Assembly: GCA_005882215.1 (NCBI GenBank)
Contig: VBCK01000165.1
Location: 1 to 38,112 of the forward strand
Reading direction: 5' to 3'
Length of the DNA: 38,112 nt
From: Betaproteobacteria bacterium
Lineage (GTDB): Bacteria > Pseudomonadota > Gammaproteobacteria > Burkholderiales > Burkholderiaceae_F
In this document: positions 1 to 8,484 of the stretch, piece by piece
Position numbering within the stretch: position 1 is the stretch's first letter
How the letters are laid out: every line of letters starts with the position of its first letter
The notes under the pieces: generated by a model
What the model was told of the DNA's origin: nothing
Databases searched by the model: none
Seen by the model: the letters and a program-made list of their open reading frames with translations, nothing else
Translations under genes and position numbers: made by a program

Positions 1-518
1 AAGCCCCCCGGGGCCAGGAAGCCGGTGGCCGAGAAGGCCAGCGCGCTCGCATACAGGACCCCGCTGCCGCCAAAGGTCACCCAGGGATCGGAGGCGCGGT
101 CATAGCCAGCGCCCGGCCCCGTCCCAGCCGCGCACTTGGAAAAGCCAAGGGCCTGGGCGGCACTCCAGGTCGCACCACTGTCGCCGGAATGTGCGGTCAG
201 AATTCCACGGGCACCCAGGCCGGTCCATCGATCCTGCTGCCAAACGCCGACTGCACCGCCAGGGATCGCTGCGATCTGCGGCTGAATCGCCGATCCGAGC
301 GTGAACGATTCGCCGATCGCCGCCGTGTTACCGCAGCTGGCAGAAAACGGGCTCGTGCCAGAGACCTGCACCGACACCGGGGAGGGAGCGGGCGGTGTCA
401 TGGGGCTGTTGTATCCGCCTCCACAGCCGGCCAGCACCCCGCCTAGGATGCCCGGCACGACCAATGCCGACACTCGAAGCGAGGCCGGGCTCATCGTGAA
501 CAAGCGCGCAAGGTTCAT
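1..518 (-). CDS. BNR/Asp-box lipoprotein, sialidase-like beta-propeller fragment (C-terminus outside window)
   Basis: The reading frame is open from an ATG at 518 to the window edge, giving 172 codons of the N-terminal part. The first 31 residues form a hydrophobic signal ending in the lipobox LAGC (Cys32), followed by a Gly/Pro/Ser-rich linker, so the protein should be lipidated and exported. Around residue 107 there is an Asp-box, SGDSGATWS, the signature of sialidase/BNR beta-propeller folds; one such repeat lies in the visible part. Family knowledge says only that these propellers bind or cleave glycans or act as scaffolds; the substrate cannot be told. No good Shine-Dalgarno precedes the ATG, and a second ATG eight codons in is an alternative start. 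The gene points the same way as the M48 gene behind it but is separated by about 120 bases. Confidence 0.7.
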   Translation of the reverse strand, partial: MNLARLFTMSPASLRVSALVVPGILGGVLAGCGGGYNSPMTPPAPSPVSVQVSGTSPFSASCGNTAAIGESFTLGSAIQPQIAAIPGGAVGVWQQDRWTGLGARGILTAHSGDSGATWSAAQALGFSKCAAGTGPGAGYDRASDPWVTFGGSGVLYASALAFSATGFLAPGG

Positions 519-640
519 CTGAACCGTGAAAAGGAGGGGTCGCCGACGCAGACCCAATGCCCGATTCTGGCACCACTTCACCGCTGGCCGCGGCCCCGAT
601 TGGCGGCATGCCGCCCGTCGTCCGAACGGATTCGGGTGAA

Positions 641-2653
641 CTACGGAGCGCCGCCCTCGCCCTGCGCCTCGGCATCGACCTGCGGAGGCAATGGACAATC
701 GAGCGCCGCGCACAGCGTGCGCAGGCAGCTGGCCGCCCTCCAGTTGGTCGACCCGTCGACGAACGCAACCGCGACGCAGGCCTTGATGAATTGGGGCTTG
801 ACCAGCGGGGCCAGCAGGTTCAGGCGATGGAATGCGGCAGAGACCTTGTCTAACCCGAGCGCCTCGCGCCCGACGGGTTCGGCCTCGATGCCTTCCAGAA
901 GTGCCGCGCCGGCCTGGTACGCGCGCGCGGGCGCCTCCGGCATCCGCACCGCGGCGAGCAGCGAAAGAACCAGCCGGACCTCGGCCGCCAGATCCCGCAG
1001 TGGTACGTATCGACCCGCGCGCGCCGGCTGCGTTCCGGCACCGAGGCGCGCTTCCAGCACCGTGTACAGAAGAAATTCGGGCAAGGTGACGCGAGCGTCC
1101 GCCGCGATCAGCCTGCGGGCCAGCGTCAGCAAGCGGTCGCGCGCGGCCGCCGGCAGCTTGCGCAGCGCGGGCATCGCCAGATCGACCAGCGGCAATCGCC
1201 AGCCGGGCGGCATTTTCGCGGCCGCGTCACGGATCGCCTCGACCTGTTTCGACGCATCCGGGCCGAACGCCTCGGCCACGATTGCCTCCTGGCGCGCCGC
1301 GATCGCCTGTTCCTGCTCGATCAGCAGACCCAGCACCAGCACTTGCGCGCCGGTTGTATCGGACAGCGCCGCCCGCAGGCCCAGCGATTCGACCCGCTCC
1401 AGCAGCTGCTCGACGAACGGACGCGAGGTCGCCTGCGGCCGCCCGATCGCGGCCGGCATCGCCGCTGCCGCCGCGGCCAGGCCCGTGACCGGGCTGGCCG
1501 CGGGCGCGGCGGTCGACCCGGACGAGGCCGCCGCAGCTGCAGCGACCGGCTGGGTCGTGAACGGCAGGGGCGGGAGCTCCGCAGCCTGCGGACCCCCGGC
1601 GGGTTCGGCCGAGACCACCAGCTCGGGGGCCGGCAGGAAGTCCATCGGGCGTCCGTAGATGCGCCGGATGCGTTCTTCCAGCGGGGGGTGGGTGGCCAGC
1701 CAGCCGTCGGCGAAGTTCAGGCGGACCGGCGCCAGGAACATGTGCGAGAGCGACTCGGCGTGCGGGTGGTCGATCTGCCCGCCGGTGCCGGCGCCCAGCC
1801 CGCCGATCTTGCGCAGCGCGCGACCGATACCCTCGTTGTTCCGCGTGAATTGAAGGCTGCTCGCATCGGCCAGGGACTCGCGCTGGCGCGACACGCCGGC
1901 CTTGATCAGCCGGCCGAAGAACACGCCGATATAGCCGATCACGACGATCGCAAGTCCGGCCAGGAACAGCACGTTGCCGCGCTCGCGCGAGTCGCTCGAG
2001 TCCCGGACCCGATCCATGTCGGCCAGGAAGCGGCCAAACAGCGCGAGCAACAGCAGACCCTGCAGCAGACCGATCAGCTGGATGTTCAGCGTCATGTCGC
2101 CGTTCAGGATGTGGCTGAACTCGTGCCCGATCACGCCCTGCAGTTCGTCCCGCGTCAGCCGCGTCAGCGCCCCGTGCGTCACGGTCACCACCGCGTCGCG
2201 CGGGTGCAGCCCGGCCGCGAACGCGTTGATCGTGTCCTGCCGCTCCAGCACGTACACGCGCGGCGTCGGAATGCCCGAGGCGAGCGCCATCTCTTCGACT
2301 ACGTTCAGCAAGCGGCGTTCCAGCTGGTCGCGCGTGGAAGGGTCGACCGGCCGGGCGCCCACCATCCGCGCAACGGCCTCGCCGCCCTCGCGCAGCTCCA
2401 GGATCTGCAGCACCGAGCCGCCGACGATCATCAGCAGCACGACGGCGGTCGTGGTCGAAATGAAATAAGGCGGCAGCGCGTCCATCCCGTAGCGCGCCCA
2501 CGCGCCGTGCGGTGCGAAAACGTACAGGTACATGATGCCCAGCGCCGCGTTGACCGCGACCACGATCGCGATCACGGCCGCGACGAAGAGCCAGATAAGA
2601 CGCTGGCTGGTGCGCCGCGCCTCGTGCTGTTGCTCGAAAAAGCTGGTCGCCAA
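641..2653 (-). CDS. M48-family membrane zinc metalloprotease (HtpX-like) with long C-terminal helical domain
   Basis: A 670-residue membrane protease. Residues 20-45 and 66-84 are membrane segments, and two more follow at about 191-210 and 228-250, the HtpX-like layout. The zinc site is visible: HEFSH at 177-181 and the third ligand in RESLAD (Glu259). HtpX/M48 enzymes are known to degrade misfolded membrane proteins. The last 300 or so residues are not part of the protease core: an Ala/Pro-rich linker (about 350-410) leads to a helical domain whose end, with FIKACVAVAFVDG and a following LCAALDCPLPP, resembles TerB-like modules (inference). The gene starts 20 bases after the stop of the lemA-family gene and is surely co-transcribed with it. 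LemA-M48 pairs are common in proteobacteria. The substrate is unknown. Confidence 0.9.
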   Translation of the reverse strand: MATSFFEQQHEARRTSQRLIWLFVAAVIAIVVAVNAALGIMYLYVFAPHGAWARYGMDALPPYFISTTTAVVLLMIVGGSVLQILELREGGEAVARMVGARPVDPSTRDQLERRLLNVVEEMALASGIPTPRVYVLERQDTINAFAAGLHPRDAVVTVTHGALTRLTRDELQGVIGHEFSHILNGDMTLNIQLIGLLQGLLLLALFGRFLADMDRVRDSSDSRERGNVLFLAGLAIVVIGYIGVFFGRLIKAGVSRQRESLADASSLQFTRNNEGIGRALRKIGGLGAGTGGQIDHPHAESLSHMFLAPVRLNFADGWLATHPPLEERIRRIYGRPMDFLPAPELVVSAEPAGGPQAAELPPLPFTTQPVAAAAAASSGSTAAPAASPVTGLAAAAAAMPAAIGRPQATSRPFVEQLLERVESLGLRAALSDTTGAQVLVLGLLIEQEQAIAARQEAIVAEAFGPDASKQVEAIRDAAAKMPPGWRLPLVDLAMPALRKLPAAARDRLLTLARRLIAADARVTLPEFLLYTVLEARLGAGTQPARAGRYVPLRDLAAEVRLVLSLLAAVRMPEAPARAYQAGAALLEGIEAEPVGREALGLDKVSAAFHRLNLLAPLVKPQFIKACVAVAFVDGSTNWRAASCLRTLCAALDCPLPPQVDAEAQGEGGAP

Positions 2654-2673
2654 GGATGCCGCGCGGCGTCAGG

Positions 2674-3276
2674 TCAGAACTGGACCTTGACCGCCTTGCG
2701 CTCCTCGTCGCTTTCGGTGGCTTTCAGCAGCTCGGCCGGCTGGAACGAGAACGCCCCGGCGATGAAATTCGATGGAAATTGCTGCACCGCATTGTTGTAG
2801 GTCATTACCGAATCATTGAATGCCTGGCGCGCGAACGCGATCCGGTTCTCGGTGCTGGTCAGCTCCTCGGTCAGCTGCATCATCGTCTGATTGGCCTTCA
2901 GGTCCGGATAGGCCTCGGCCACCGCGAACAGCCGCCCCAGGGCGCCGGAGAGCCCGCCTTCGGCGGCCGTCAGCTGGCGCATCGCCGCGGCGTTGGACGG
3001 ATCGCTGGCTGCGGCCGTATTGGCCGTCACCGCCGAGGTGCGCGCCTTGACCACCGCTTCCAGCGTCTCGCGCTCGTGAGCGATGTATTTTTTGGCGACC
3101 TCGACCAGGTTGGGGATCAAGTCGTAACGGCGCTTCAACTGCACGTCGATCTGTGCAAACGCGTTCTTGAATTCGTTGCGCTGAGCAACCAGCCGGTTAT
3201 AGGCGGCCATCACCCAGAAAACGATCGCCGCGATCAGCGCGAAGAAAACGATCAGCCCCATTTGCCCGTCCCCCAC
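2674..3276 (-). CDS. lemA: LemA family protein
   Basis: About 200 residues, the usual length of the family. One N-terminal membrane helix (about residues 8-25) is followed by the LemA signature, with YNRLVAQRNEFKNAFAQID and a following RRYDLIPNLVE, then a long helical bundle. LemA proteins are anchored with the bundle outside the cytoplasm; their role is not settled, though they are repeatedly found beside M48/HtpX proteases, as here. Two starts are possible. GTG at 3276 has AAGGA six bases upstream. ATG at 3261 has a GGGGGA about seven bases upstream and gives a 195-residue product closer to typical LemA N-termini. First gene of a two-gene operon with the downstream protease. Confidence 0.9.
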   Translation of the reverse strand: MGDGQMGLIVFFALIAAIVFWVMAAYNRLVAQRNEFKNAFAQIDVQLKRRYDLIPNLVEVAKKYIAHERETLEAVVKARTSAVTANTAAASDPSNAAAMRQLTAAEGGLSGALGRLFAVAEAYPDLKANQTMMQLTEELTSTENRIAFARQAFNDSVMTYNNAVQQFPSNFIAGAFSFQPAELLKATESDEERKAVKVQF

Positions 3277-3406
3277 GGTTGGTCCTTGCCTCTCCGCCTG
3301 GCGCGTCGCAAGCGCGGCGGGGCGGCGCAGAGACTACCCGCGATCAGCGGTCCGGCGCAATCGCGCGCCGGTGCCGGTCGCCCCGGGGCGGTAAATGCAA
3401 GGACGT

Positions 3407-4060
3407 CTACGGACGGCCTTCGTTCTTGGCGCCGCTGGGCGATGCCTCCTGGCTCTTCTTGATCGCGGCGACCTCCTGGTCCGAGATCAGATCGAACAGC
3501 TTGACCACGCGCCGCACCCCGCTGACGCGGCTGGCCGTCTTGGCCGCGGCTTCGCCCTCCGAGGGCGAGACCTTGCCCATCAGGTACACCACACCCTGCT
3601 CCACCGTCGTCGTGACCACGCCGGTCGGAACCCCCTCGGCGCCGAGCAGCGCGGTCTTCACCTTGCCGGCCAGCAATGTGTCGTCGGTGCGATCGCCCAG
3701 CGACGCGGTCTCGCCCACCGTCAGCTCATTGACCACCTGACGCACGTTCTCGACCTTCGCGGCAGCCTGCTCGGCGAGCGCGCGCATCTCGGCGGTCCGG
3801 ACCTGGCCGGCCAGCAGCACCTTGCGGTTGTAGCTGGTCACGTTGATGTTCATCGCCGTCTTCGGAATCTTGTCGATCAGCGCCGCGTTCACGCGCGACT
3901 CGATGGCCTTGTCCTCCACCTGGATCCCGACCGGGCGCCGGTCGGTCGCGACCACGGTACCGCCGACCGCCGCGGCGCCAACCAGCGGCACCACGCAGCC
4001 GTCCAGCATTGCGACCCCGAGCCCTGCTGCGACGACGACCCATCCGATTGTCCGCTTCAT
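3407..4060 (-). CDS. dolP: BON-domain outer-membrane lipoprotein, DolP/YraP-like
   Basis: 217 residues. The signal peptide ends with LDGC (Cys22), a lipobox, and the residues after Cys are Val-Val, not the Asp that retains lipoproteins in the inner membrane, so outer-membrane placement is expected. Two BON domains follow, about residues 50-115 (KAIESRVNAALIDK and later VVNELTVGE) and 125-195 (DDTLLAGKVKTALL and later VVKLFDLIS). DolP (YraP) in E. coli helps maintain outer-membrane integrity and the BAM complex. The start at 4060 is fixed by GAGGAGG just upstream. Its ATG overlaps the stop of yraN (ATGA), so the two are translationally coupled. In E. coli diaA lies between yraN and yraP; here it is absent. 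Confidence 0.85.
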   Translation of the reverse strand: MKRTIGWVVVAAGLGVAMLDGCVVPLVGAAAVGGTVVATDRRPVGIQVEDKAIESRVNAALIDKIPKTAMNINVTSYNRKVLLAGQVRTAEMRALAEQAAAKVENVRQVVNELTVGETASLGDRTDDTLLAGKVKTALLGAEGVPTGVVTTTVEQGVVYLMGKVSPSEGEAAAKTASRVSGVRRVVKLFDLISDQEVAAIKKSQEASPSGAKNEGRP

Positions 4061-4434
4061 CGAGTTTCCTCCTCGGCGCCAAAGGCGGCGCGTAGCCATT
4101 CGATCCGATCGGCTTCGGCAATCACGACATCGAACCGGCACGGTGGCCAGCGATCGCCGAAATGGACTTGCAGGTACTGCTGCGCGGCCAGCCGCAGCCG
4201 CCGGCGCTTGGTGCGATCGACGCTGGCTGCCGCCAGCCCGCGCCGCGCGCGGCTGCGCACCTCGACGAACACCAGCGTCGGTCCGTCGCGCGCGACGACG
4301 TCCAGCTCGCCGACCCGAAAGCCGACCTGTCGCGCCACGATCCGCAGACCATGCTGCCGCAGCATCGAGCAGGCCGCCTGCTCGGCCGCATCACCCTGGC
4401 TCTGGCGCGCGCTGCGCGCCGCGCGAATCCGCAA
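4057..4434 (-). CDS. yraN: YraN family endonuclease-like protein (UPF0102), TTG start
   Basis: The conserved part begins with GDAAE near residue 15 and contains GELDVVARDG and LVFVEVRSR, the E-(x)n-ExK-like core of the restriction-endonuclease fold seen in YraN/UPF0102. The family's true role is not established. No ATG lies at a sensible place. A TTG at 4434 has GGAG eight bases upstream and gives 125 residues, matching the family length of about 120. A longer open frame reaches back to 4662 but would run into the divergent rsmI gene and its extra residues look like low-complexity shadow sequence. The gene is divergent from rsmI, as in many proteobacteria, and overlaps the downstream BON gene by four bases. 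Confidence 0.85.
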   Translation of the reverse strand: MRIRAARSARQSQGDAAEQAACSMLRQHGLRIVARQVGFRVGELDVVARDGPTLVFVEVRSRARRGLAAASVDRTKRRRLRLAAQQYLQVHFGDRWPPCRFDVVIAEADRIEWLRAAFGAEEETR

Positions 4435-4559
4435 CGAGCGTTCTCCGGACCATCGCCGCTGCCCCCAAGACCCGCAAACCGGCCGTTGGTTCCGGGATTG
4501 TGAATAATGCGACAGGCGGCGGGATCCGGTTGGGTGCCCGTCCCGCGGAGCGATGTGAC

Positions 4560-5303
4560 ATGGATGATCCCGATACTCCCGATCCGTGGGCTCGCCAGCC
4601 GTTGTGGACAGCCTCCGGGCTGGCCCAGCAGCAGTTGCCGCGCGCATTGTATGTAGTGGCAACTCCGATCGGCAATGCGGCCGATGTTACGCTGCGCGCG
4701 CTTTGGGTACTCCGCAACGCCGATTGCATCGCGGCTGAAGATACGCGCGTGACGGCGCCGCTTCTGAAACGTTACGGCATCAGCACGCGCCTGGTTGCCC
4801 TGCACCGCCACAACGAGCGCGGCGCAACCGGGAAAATCCTGGCACGGCTGTTGCAGGGCGAACGGATCGCTTTGGTCAGCGACGCGGGAACGCCGGGGAT
4901 ATCCGACCCCGGCGCGGTACTGGTCAGGGCGGCGCTGTCGGCCGGTCAGCGCGTGATCCCGATACCGGGTGCGAGCGGCCTGACCGCGGCGCTGTCGGCG
5001 GCCGGGCTGCACGCGACCTCGGTGTGCCTGCTCGGGTTCCTGCCGTCACGGGTGCAGGCCAGACGTCGGCTGTTGCAGCAGGCGGCCGCGCGCAGCGAGG
5101 GCTTCGTGCTGTTCGAGGCGCCGCATCGGATCGCGCGCACTGCGAGCGAGCTGGCGGCCGTGCTGCAGCCCGATCGTCGAGTCGTGCTGGCGCGCGAACT
5201 GACCAAGCTGTTCGAGGCGGTCGTGCAGACGACGGCTGCCGATCTGCCGAACGGCGCATCCGCCACGACCTGCGCGATCGCTCCGGTCAGCTTTTTGGCG
5301 TAA
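4560..5303 (+). CDS. rsmI: 16S rRNA 2'-O-methyltransferase RsmI, apparently C-terminally truncated
   Basis: RsmI uses SAM to 2'-O-methylate C1402 of 16S rRNA. The tetrapyrrole-methylase fold motifs are all present: VVATPIGNAADVTLRAL (about 31-47), EDTRVTAPLLKRYG, SDAGTPGISDPG and PIPGASGLTAAL, then FEAPHR and ARELTKLFEAV. The usual family length is about 280-290 residues; this frame stops after 247. The normal ending, including the conserved GEF-(V/T)-L-V strand, is missing. After about residue 230 (near base 5250) the frame runs through sequence that on the other strand encodes the conserved C-terminal part of the M20 peptidase. Thus about 40 codons look lost and about 17 unrelated codons were gained. 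Function is uncertain. The start at 4560 has GGAG ten bases upstream. Confidence 0.8.
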   Translation: MDDPDTPDPWARQPLWTASGLAQQQLPRALYVVATPIGNAADVTLRALWVLRNADCIAAEDTRVTAPLLKRYGISTRLVALHRHNERGATGKILARLLQGERIALVSDAGTPGISDPGAVLVRAALSAGQRVIPIPGASGLTAALSAAGLHATSVCLLGFLPSRVQARRRLLQQAAARSEGFVLFEAPHRIARTASELAAVLQPDRRVVLARELTKLFEAVVQTTAADLPNGASATTCAIAPVSFLA

Positions 5304-6712
5304 TCGATCGGCAGGAACTCGTTCGGCCCATGCGCGTTGGACTGCGGTCCGAGCACGCCCGTGATCACGAACTGCGAGCGCGGGAATCGCTCGCCCAGCA
5401 TCGAGATGAACGGGATGGCGCCGCCCTCGCCCATCCAGACCGGCTGCAGCCCGAACGCGTCCAGCGAGGCCCGCTCCAGCGCCTCCTGCAGCCAGGGCGC
5501 GGTCGGCGGCGCGTTCCAACCCGACCCGGCGCTGTCCGGATCGAATCGGACCCGGGCCCCGTAAGGCGGATCGGCTTCCAGCAGCAGCTTCATCCGCTGC
5601 GCTGCGCGGTGCGCGTCCACGGTCGGCGGAAGCCGCACGCTCAGCTTGAGCGCGGTTCCCGGCCGCAACACGTTGCCACCCTCCTGCAGCGGCGGAAGCC
5701 CGGCGGCGCCGATCACGGACAGGGTGGACCTCCACGTGCGGTTCAGGATCGCCTCGACCGGATCGGTCGTGACCGGGCGCGCGTGCTCGCCGTCGGGCCC
5801 GTCCGGACCGTCGCCCTGTCGGACCCAGGCGAACTGCTGCCAGATGCGGTCGCCCAGCACCGCGCCGGCCGTGAGCGCCTGTTCCAGGCGATCGGGCGGC
5901 ACCGGCGACTGGAACACCGGGTCGCGCAGCCTTCCGGTGCGCGAGTCGTCGATCCGGTCCAACAGCAGCCGCAGGATCCGGAACGAGGACGGAACGATGC
6001 CCGAGGCATTGCCGGAGTGCACGCCTTCGCGCAGTATGTCGACGCTCAGGACCCCACCGACCAGACCGCGCAGCGACGTGGTGACCCACAGCCTCTCGTA
6101 GTCCCCGCAACCCGAGTCCAGCCCGATCAGCAGGCCGACCTGCCCAAAACGAGCGGCCAGGCAATCGAGGTAAGCGGGCAGGTCGAAGCTGCCGCTTTCC
6201 TCGCAGGTCTCGATCAGTCCGACACAGCGGGGACGAGGTACACCGCAGGTATCGAGCGCGGCGATCGAGGTCAGCGCGGCGTAGACGGCGTAGCCGTCGT
6301 CGGCAGCGCCCCGGCCATACAGGCGCCCGTCCTGGATCACCGGCTGCCAGGGTCCGAGCCCCGCGCGCCAGCCCGTCATCTCCGGCTGCTTGTCCAGGTG
6401 CCCGTAAAACAGCACCGTCTGATCGCCGGACTGCCCTGCGCCCGCAACGCCGTCGCGGGTGGAGGGCGCATCGAAGAACAGGCACGGAGTGCGACCGTCC
6501 AGTGCGACGATCTCGGCCTGCAGTGCGCGCACGGGCTGGGTCCGGACCCAGGCAAGCGCGTCGCGCGCAACGCGCTCCAGATGGCCATGAGCAGCCCAGC
6601 CGGGGTCGAACGCAGGAGACTTGGCCGGGATCCGGATGTAGTCGCTCAGACGCGCGACGATGTCGTGATCCCAGCGGTCATCGACAAACTGGCGTGCGGT
6701 GGAGGAAAGCAC
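4946..6712 (-). CDS. M20 family dipeptidase, reading through its lost stop into antisense rsmI
   Basis: A cytoplasmic dinuclear zinc peptidase of the M20 (PepV/carnosinase-like) group, which cleaves dipeptides or short peptides. Metal and catalytic residues are visible: GHLDKQPE (His105, Asp107), GRGAADDGYA (bridging Asp139), CEESGS (catalytic Glu171/Glu172), LIGLDSG, and NAHGPNEFLPIDYAKK near residue 460-475 with the last metal His. Family members end shortly after this (about 460-490 residues). Here the frame continues for about 100 extra residues to 4946, and those are simply the complement of the rsmI coding sequence. The natural 3' end was probably near 5250 and its stop codon seems to have been removed together with the rsmI 3' end. 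The peptidase core looks complete. Start 6712 gives a normal N-terminus. Confidence 0.85.
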   Translation of the reverse strand: MLSSTARQFVDDRWDHDIVARLSDYIRIPAKSPAFDPGWAAHGHLERVARDALAWVRTQPVRALQAEIVALDGRTPCLFFDAPSTRDGVAGAGQSGDQTVLFYGHLDKQPEMTGWRAGLGPWQPVIQDGRLYGRGAADDGYAVYAALTSIAALDTCGVPRPRCVGLIETCEESGSFDLPAYLDCLAARFGQVGLLIGLDSGCGDYERLWVTTSLRGLVGGVLSVDILREGVHSGNASGIVPSSFRILRLLLDRIDDSRTGRLRDPVFQSPVPPDRLEQALTAGAVLGDRIWQQFAWVRQGDGPDGPDGEHARPVTTDPVEAILNRTWRSTLSVIGAAGLPPLQEGGNVLRPGTALKLSVRLPPTVDAHRAAQRMKLLLEADPPYGARVRFDPDSAGSGWNAPPTAPWLQEALERASLDAFGLQPVWMGEGGAIPFISMLGERFPRSQFVITGVLGPQSNAHGPNEFLPIDYAKKLTGAIAQVVADAPFGRSAAVVCTTASNSLVSSRASTTRRSGCSTAASSLAVRAIRCGASNSTKPSLRAAACCNSRRLACTRDGRNPSRHTEVACSPAADSAAVRPLAPGIGITR

Positions 6713-6758
6713 GGGGTTTCGGGTCGGGCGATCGGCGCCGCAGCGAGCATAGCGCGCC

Positions 6759-7466
6759 TCAGGCGCACCCGAAGTGATCCGCCAGCGCCACCAGGCTAGG
6801 AACCGAAATATCGACCGGCACGCCGGCCCGCGTTTCCCCCTTGCCGCGGCCGTGTTCGTCGGGGCGCGCCACGAACGCGGTCCGCAAGCCCGCCGCGGCG
6901 GCGGCCGCCAGATCGGACGAATGCGCGGCCACCATCATCGCCTGCGCGGGCTCGCAGTCGAACGCCGCAGCCGATGAAAGGTAGACGATCGGCTTCGGTT
7001 TGTAGTCGCGCGCCAGCTCGGCGCCGACAATCGCGTCCCAGATGAACCCGTTGCGTCGCGCCAGGTCGACCATCAGCGAAATGTTTCCGTTCGAGCACGG
7101 CGCCAGTCGAAACACCGTCCGCAGCCTTGCCAGCCCTGGAGCCACATCCGGCCAGGCATCAAGCCGGTGCCAGGCGAGGTTCAGTTCGATCCGGGTGGAT
7201 TCGTCGATGTGATCGAGCCCGAAGCGATGCAGCACCACGTCCAGATTGCGCCGGTGCAGCACATCGAGCCTGGTAAACGGCAGGCGCCCACTCCGGACCG
7301 GCTCCATCGCCGGCTGATACTGGTCGCGCCATGCATCGGCGAACCCCTCCCAGTCGATCGCCAGGCCCGGGGAGGAAAGCAGGTCCCCCGCTTCGCGCGC
7401 GATCGAGCCGCGCCAATCGACCAGCGTGCCGAACACGTCGAAAAGGAGCACTCGAACGTCTGGCAT
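6759..7466 (-). CDS. Haloacid dehalogenase type II-like HAD hydrolase
   Basis: 235 residues. HAD motif I is VLLFDVFGTLVDW with nucleophile Asp10; motif II is in PCSNGN (Ser/Asn), motif III is KPKP (Lys), and motif IV is in AHSSDLAAAAAAGL. The set and the length match the (S)-2-haloacid dehalogenase type II group, which hydrolyses 2-haloalkanoic acids, but many members of this group act as general phosphatases, so the substrate is open. The start at 7466 is chosen because the conserved strand begins at once; a longer frame upstream gives only shadow sequence and overlaps rlpA. It lies 13 bases downstream of rlpA, in the same direction, and may be the last gene of the mrdA operon. Confidence 0.85.
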   Translation of the reverse strand: MPDVRVLLFDVFGTLVDWRGSIAREAGDLLSSPGLAIDWEGFADAWRDQYQPAMEPVRSGRLPFTRLDVLHRRNLDVVLHRFGLDHIDESTRIELNLAWHRLDAWPDVAPGLARLRTVFRLAPCSNGNISLMVDLARRNGFIWDAIVGAELARDYKPKPIVYLSSAAAFDCEPAQAMMVAAHSSDLAAAAAAGLRTAFVARPDEHGRGKGETRAGVPVDISVPSLVALADHFGCA

Positions 7467-7479
7467 CGCGGCGCCCCGG

Positions 7480-8484
7480 CTAATGCGCGAACAGCGTGGT
7501 CGGACGGGACAGGTAGCGCTCCAGCAGGCGCGACCAACCCAAGGCTGTCGCGCGCTGCGCGGCATCGCCGATCAGCACCCGGCTCAGGCCGGCCTGGCGC
7601 TCGATGCGCGGCGAACGCAATTCGGCCGGCAGGCCCGAGGCATCCGGCGAATTCAGCAGCAGGGCCAGGCGATCGCGCAGCGCCTCGGCGTTCATCGCGA
7701 TCTTGAAGGCCCCCAGCTGAACCGACCAGTGCGTTGCCGCCGTCGCCGGTTGCGGCGGCGGATCGCCGTTGGTGGTCCGCGCAACCGGATCGGGGGCAGG
7801 CTGGTTCGGGAGCACCATGCTGTGCGTCGACCCGGAGCCGGGCGACGGCACCGCAAAAGCGACTGCCGTCGGGGCCTCGACCTGTGGCGCCGCCGGGGCA
7901 GCCGTCACCGTGACGGGCGGCGGCGCGGTTTGCGCGATCTGCCCGGGCAGGATGCGCTCGATCTGGACTTCGCCGCTTCCGGCGCCGGCCAGTCCCAGGC
8001 GCGCAGCCGCCGCGTAGGACAGGTCGATGATCCGATCGTGCAGGAACGGTCCGCGGTCGTTGATCCGCACGATCACCGAGCGGCCGTCGCGCGTGCTGGT
8101 GACGCGCGCGTAGCTGGGGATCGGCAGTGTCGGGTGGGCTGCCGTCATCGCGAACATGTCATAGAGCTCGCCGCTGGCGGTTCGATTGCCCTGGAACTGG
8201 CGCCCGTACCACGACGCCATCCCGCGCTGGTGAAACGGCGCATTCGAGGTGTCCGGCACGTAGGTTCGGCCCAGCGCAGCGTAGGGGCGGTTGGCGTAGG
8301 GATTCAACGGCTCCTCGCGCGGGACCGCATCGGGCGTTGCCAGCAGGCCCGGTGGAACGTGATCGGGCGGTCCGTCTTCGCGGTAAAAGCGGGTCTCCTT
8401 GGGTGCCGAGGCGCAGCCCGCCAGCACCAGCACCGCGACAGCGATCGGCAGCGCGGGCCCCGCGGCCGATCGCGCCAAGGTCAC
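7480..8484 (-). CDS. rlpA: RlpA septal-ring lytic transglycosylase lipoprotein
   Basis: 334 residues, GTG start overlapping the rodA stop (GTGA), indicating translational coupling. The signal ends in LAGC (Cys24), so it is an outer-membrane lipoprotein. A double-psi beta-barrel domain lies at about 88-165 ([38 protein letters not shown]); His117 and Asp143 fit the His and Asp shown to be catalytic in Pseudomonas RlpA, which cleaves peptidoglycan strands lacking stem peptides. A Pro/Ala-rich linker precedes a C-terminal SPOR domain from about residue 250 (HWSVQLGAF), which binds denuded glycan at the septum. The place after mrdA-mrdB is conserved in many proteobacteria. Confidence 0.92.
   Translation of the reverse strand: MTLARSAAGPALPIAVAVLVLAGCASAPKETRFYREDGPPDHVPPGLLATPDAVPREEPLNPYANRPYAALGRTYVPDTSNAPFHQRGMASWYGRQFQGNRTASGELYDMFAMTAAHPTLPIPSYARVTSTRDGRSVIVRINDRGPFLHDRIIDLSYAAAARLGLAGAGSGEVQIERILPGQIAQTAPPPVTVTAAPAAPQVEAPTAVAFAVPSPGSGSTHSMVLPNQPAPDPVARTTNGDPPPQPATAATHWSVQLGAFKIAMNAEALRDRLALLLNSPDASGLPAELRSPRIERQAGLSRVLIGDAAQRATALGWSRLLERYLSRPTTLFAH

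Noticed and set aside
600-2800. Long plus-strand open frames opposite the M48 protease gene
   Set aside because: Both are shadows of the protease frame, with Arg/Ala/Ser-rich composition and no family motif.
3843-4559. Upstream extension of the rsmI frame by about 240 codons
   Set aside because: The extension is antisense to the BON and yraN genes. The conserved RsmI sequence starts shortly after ATG 4560.
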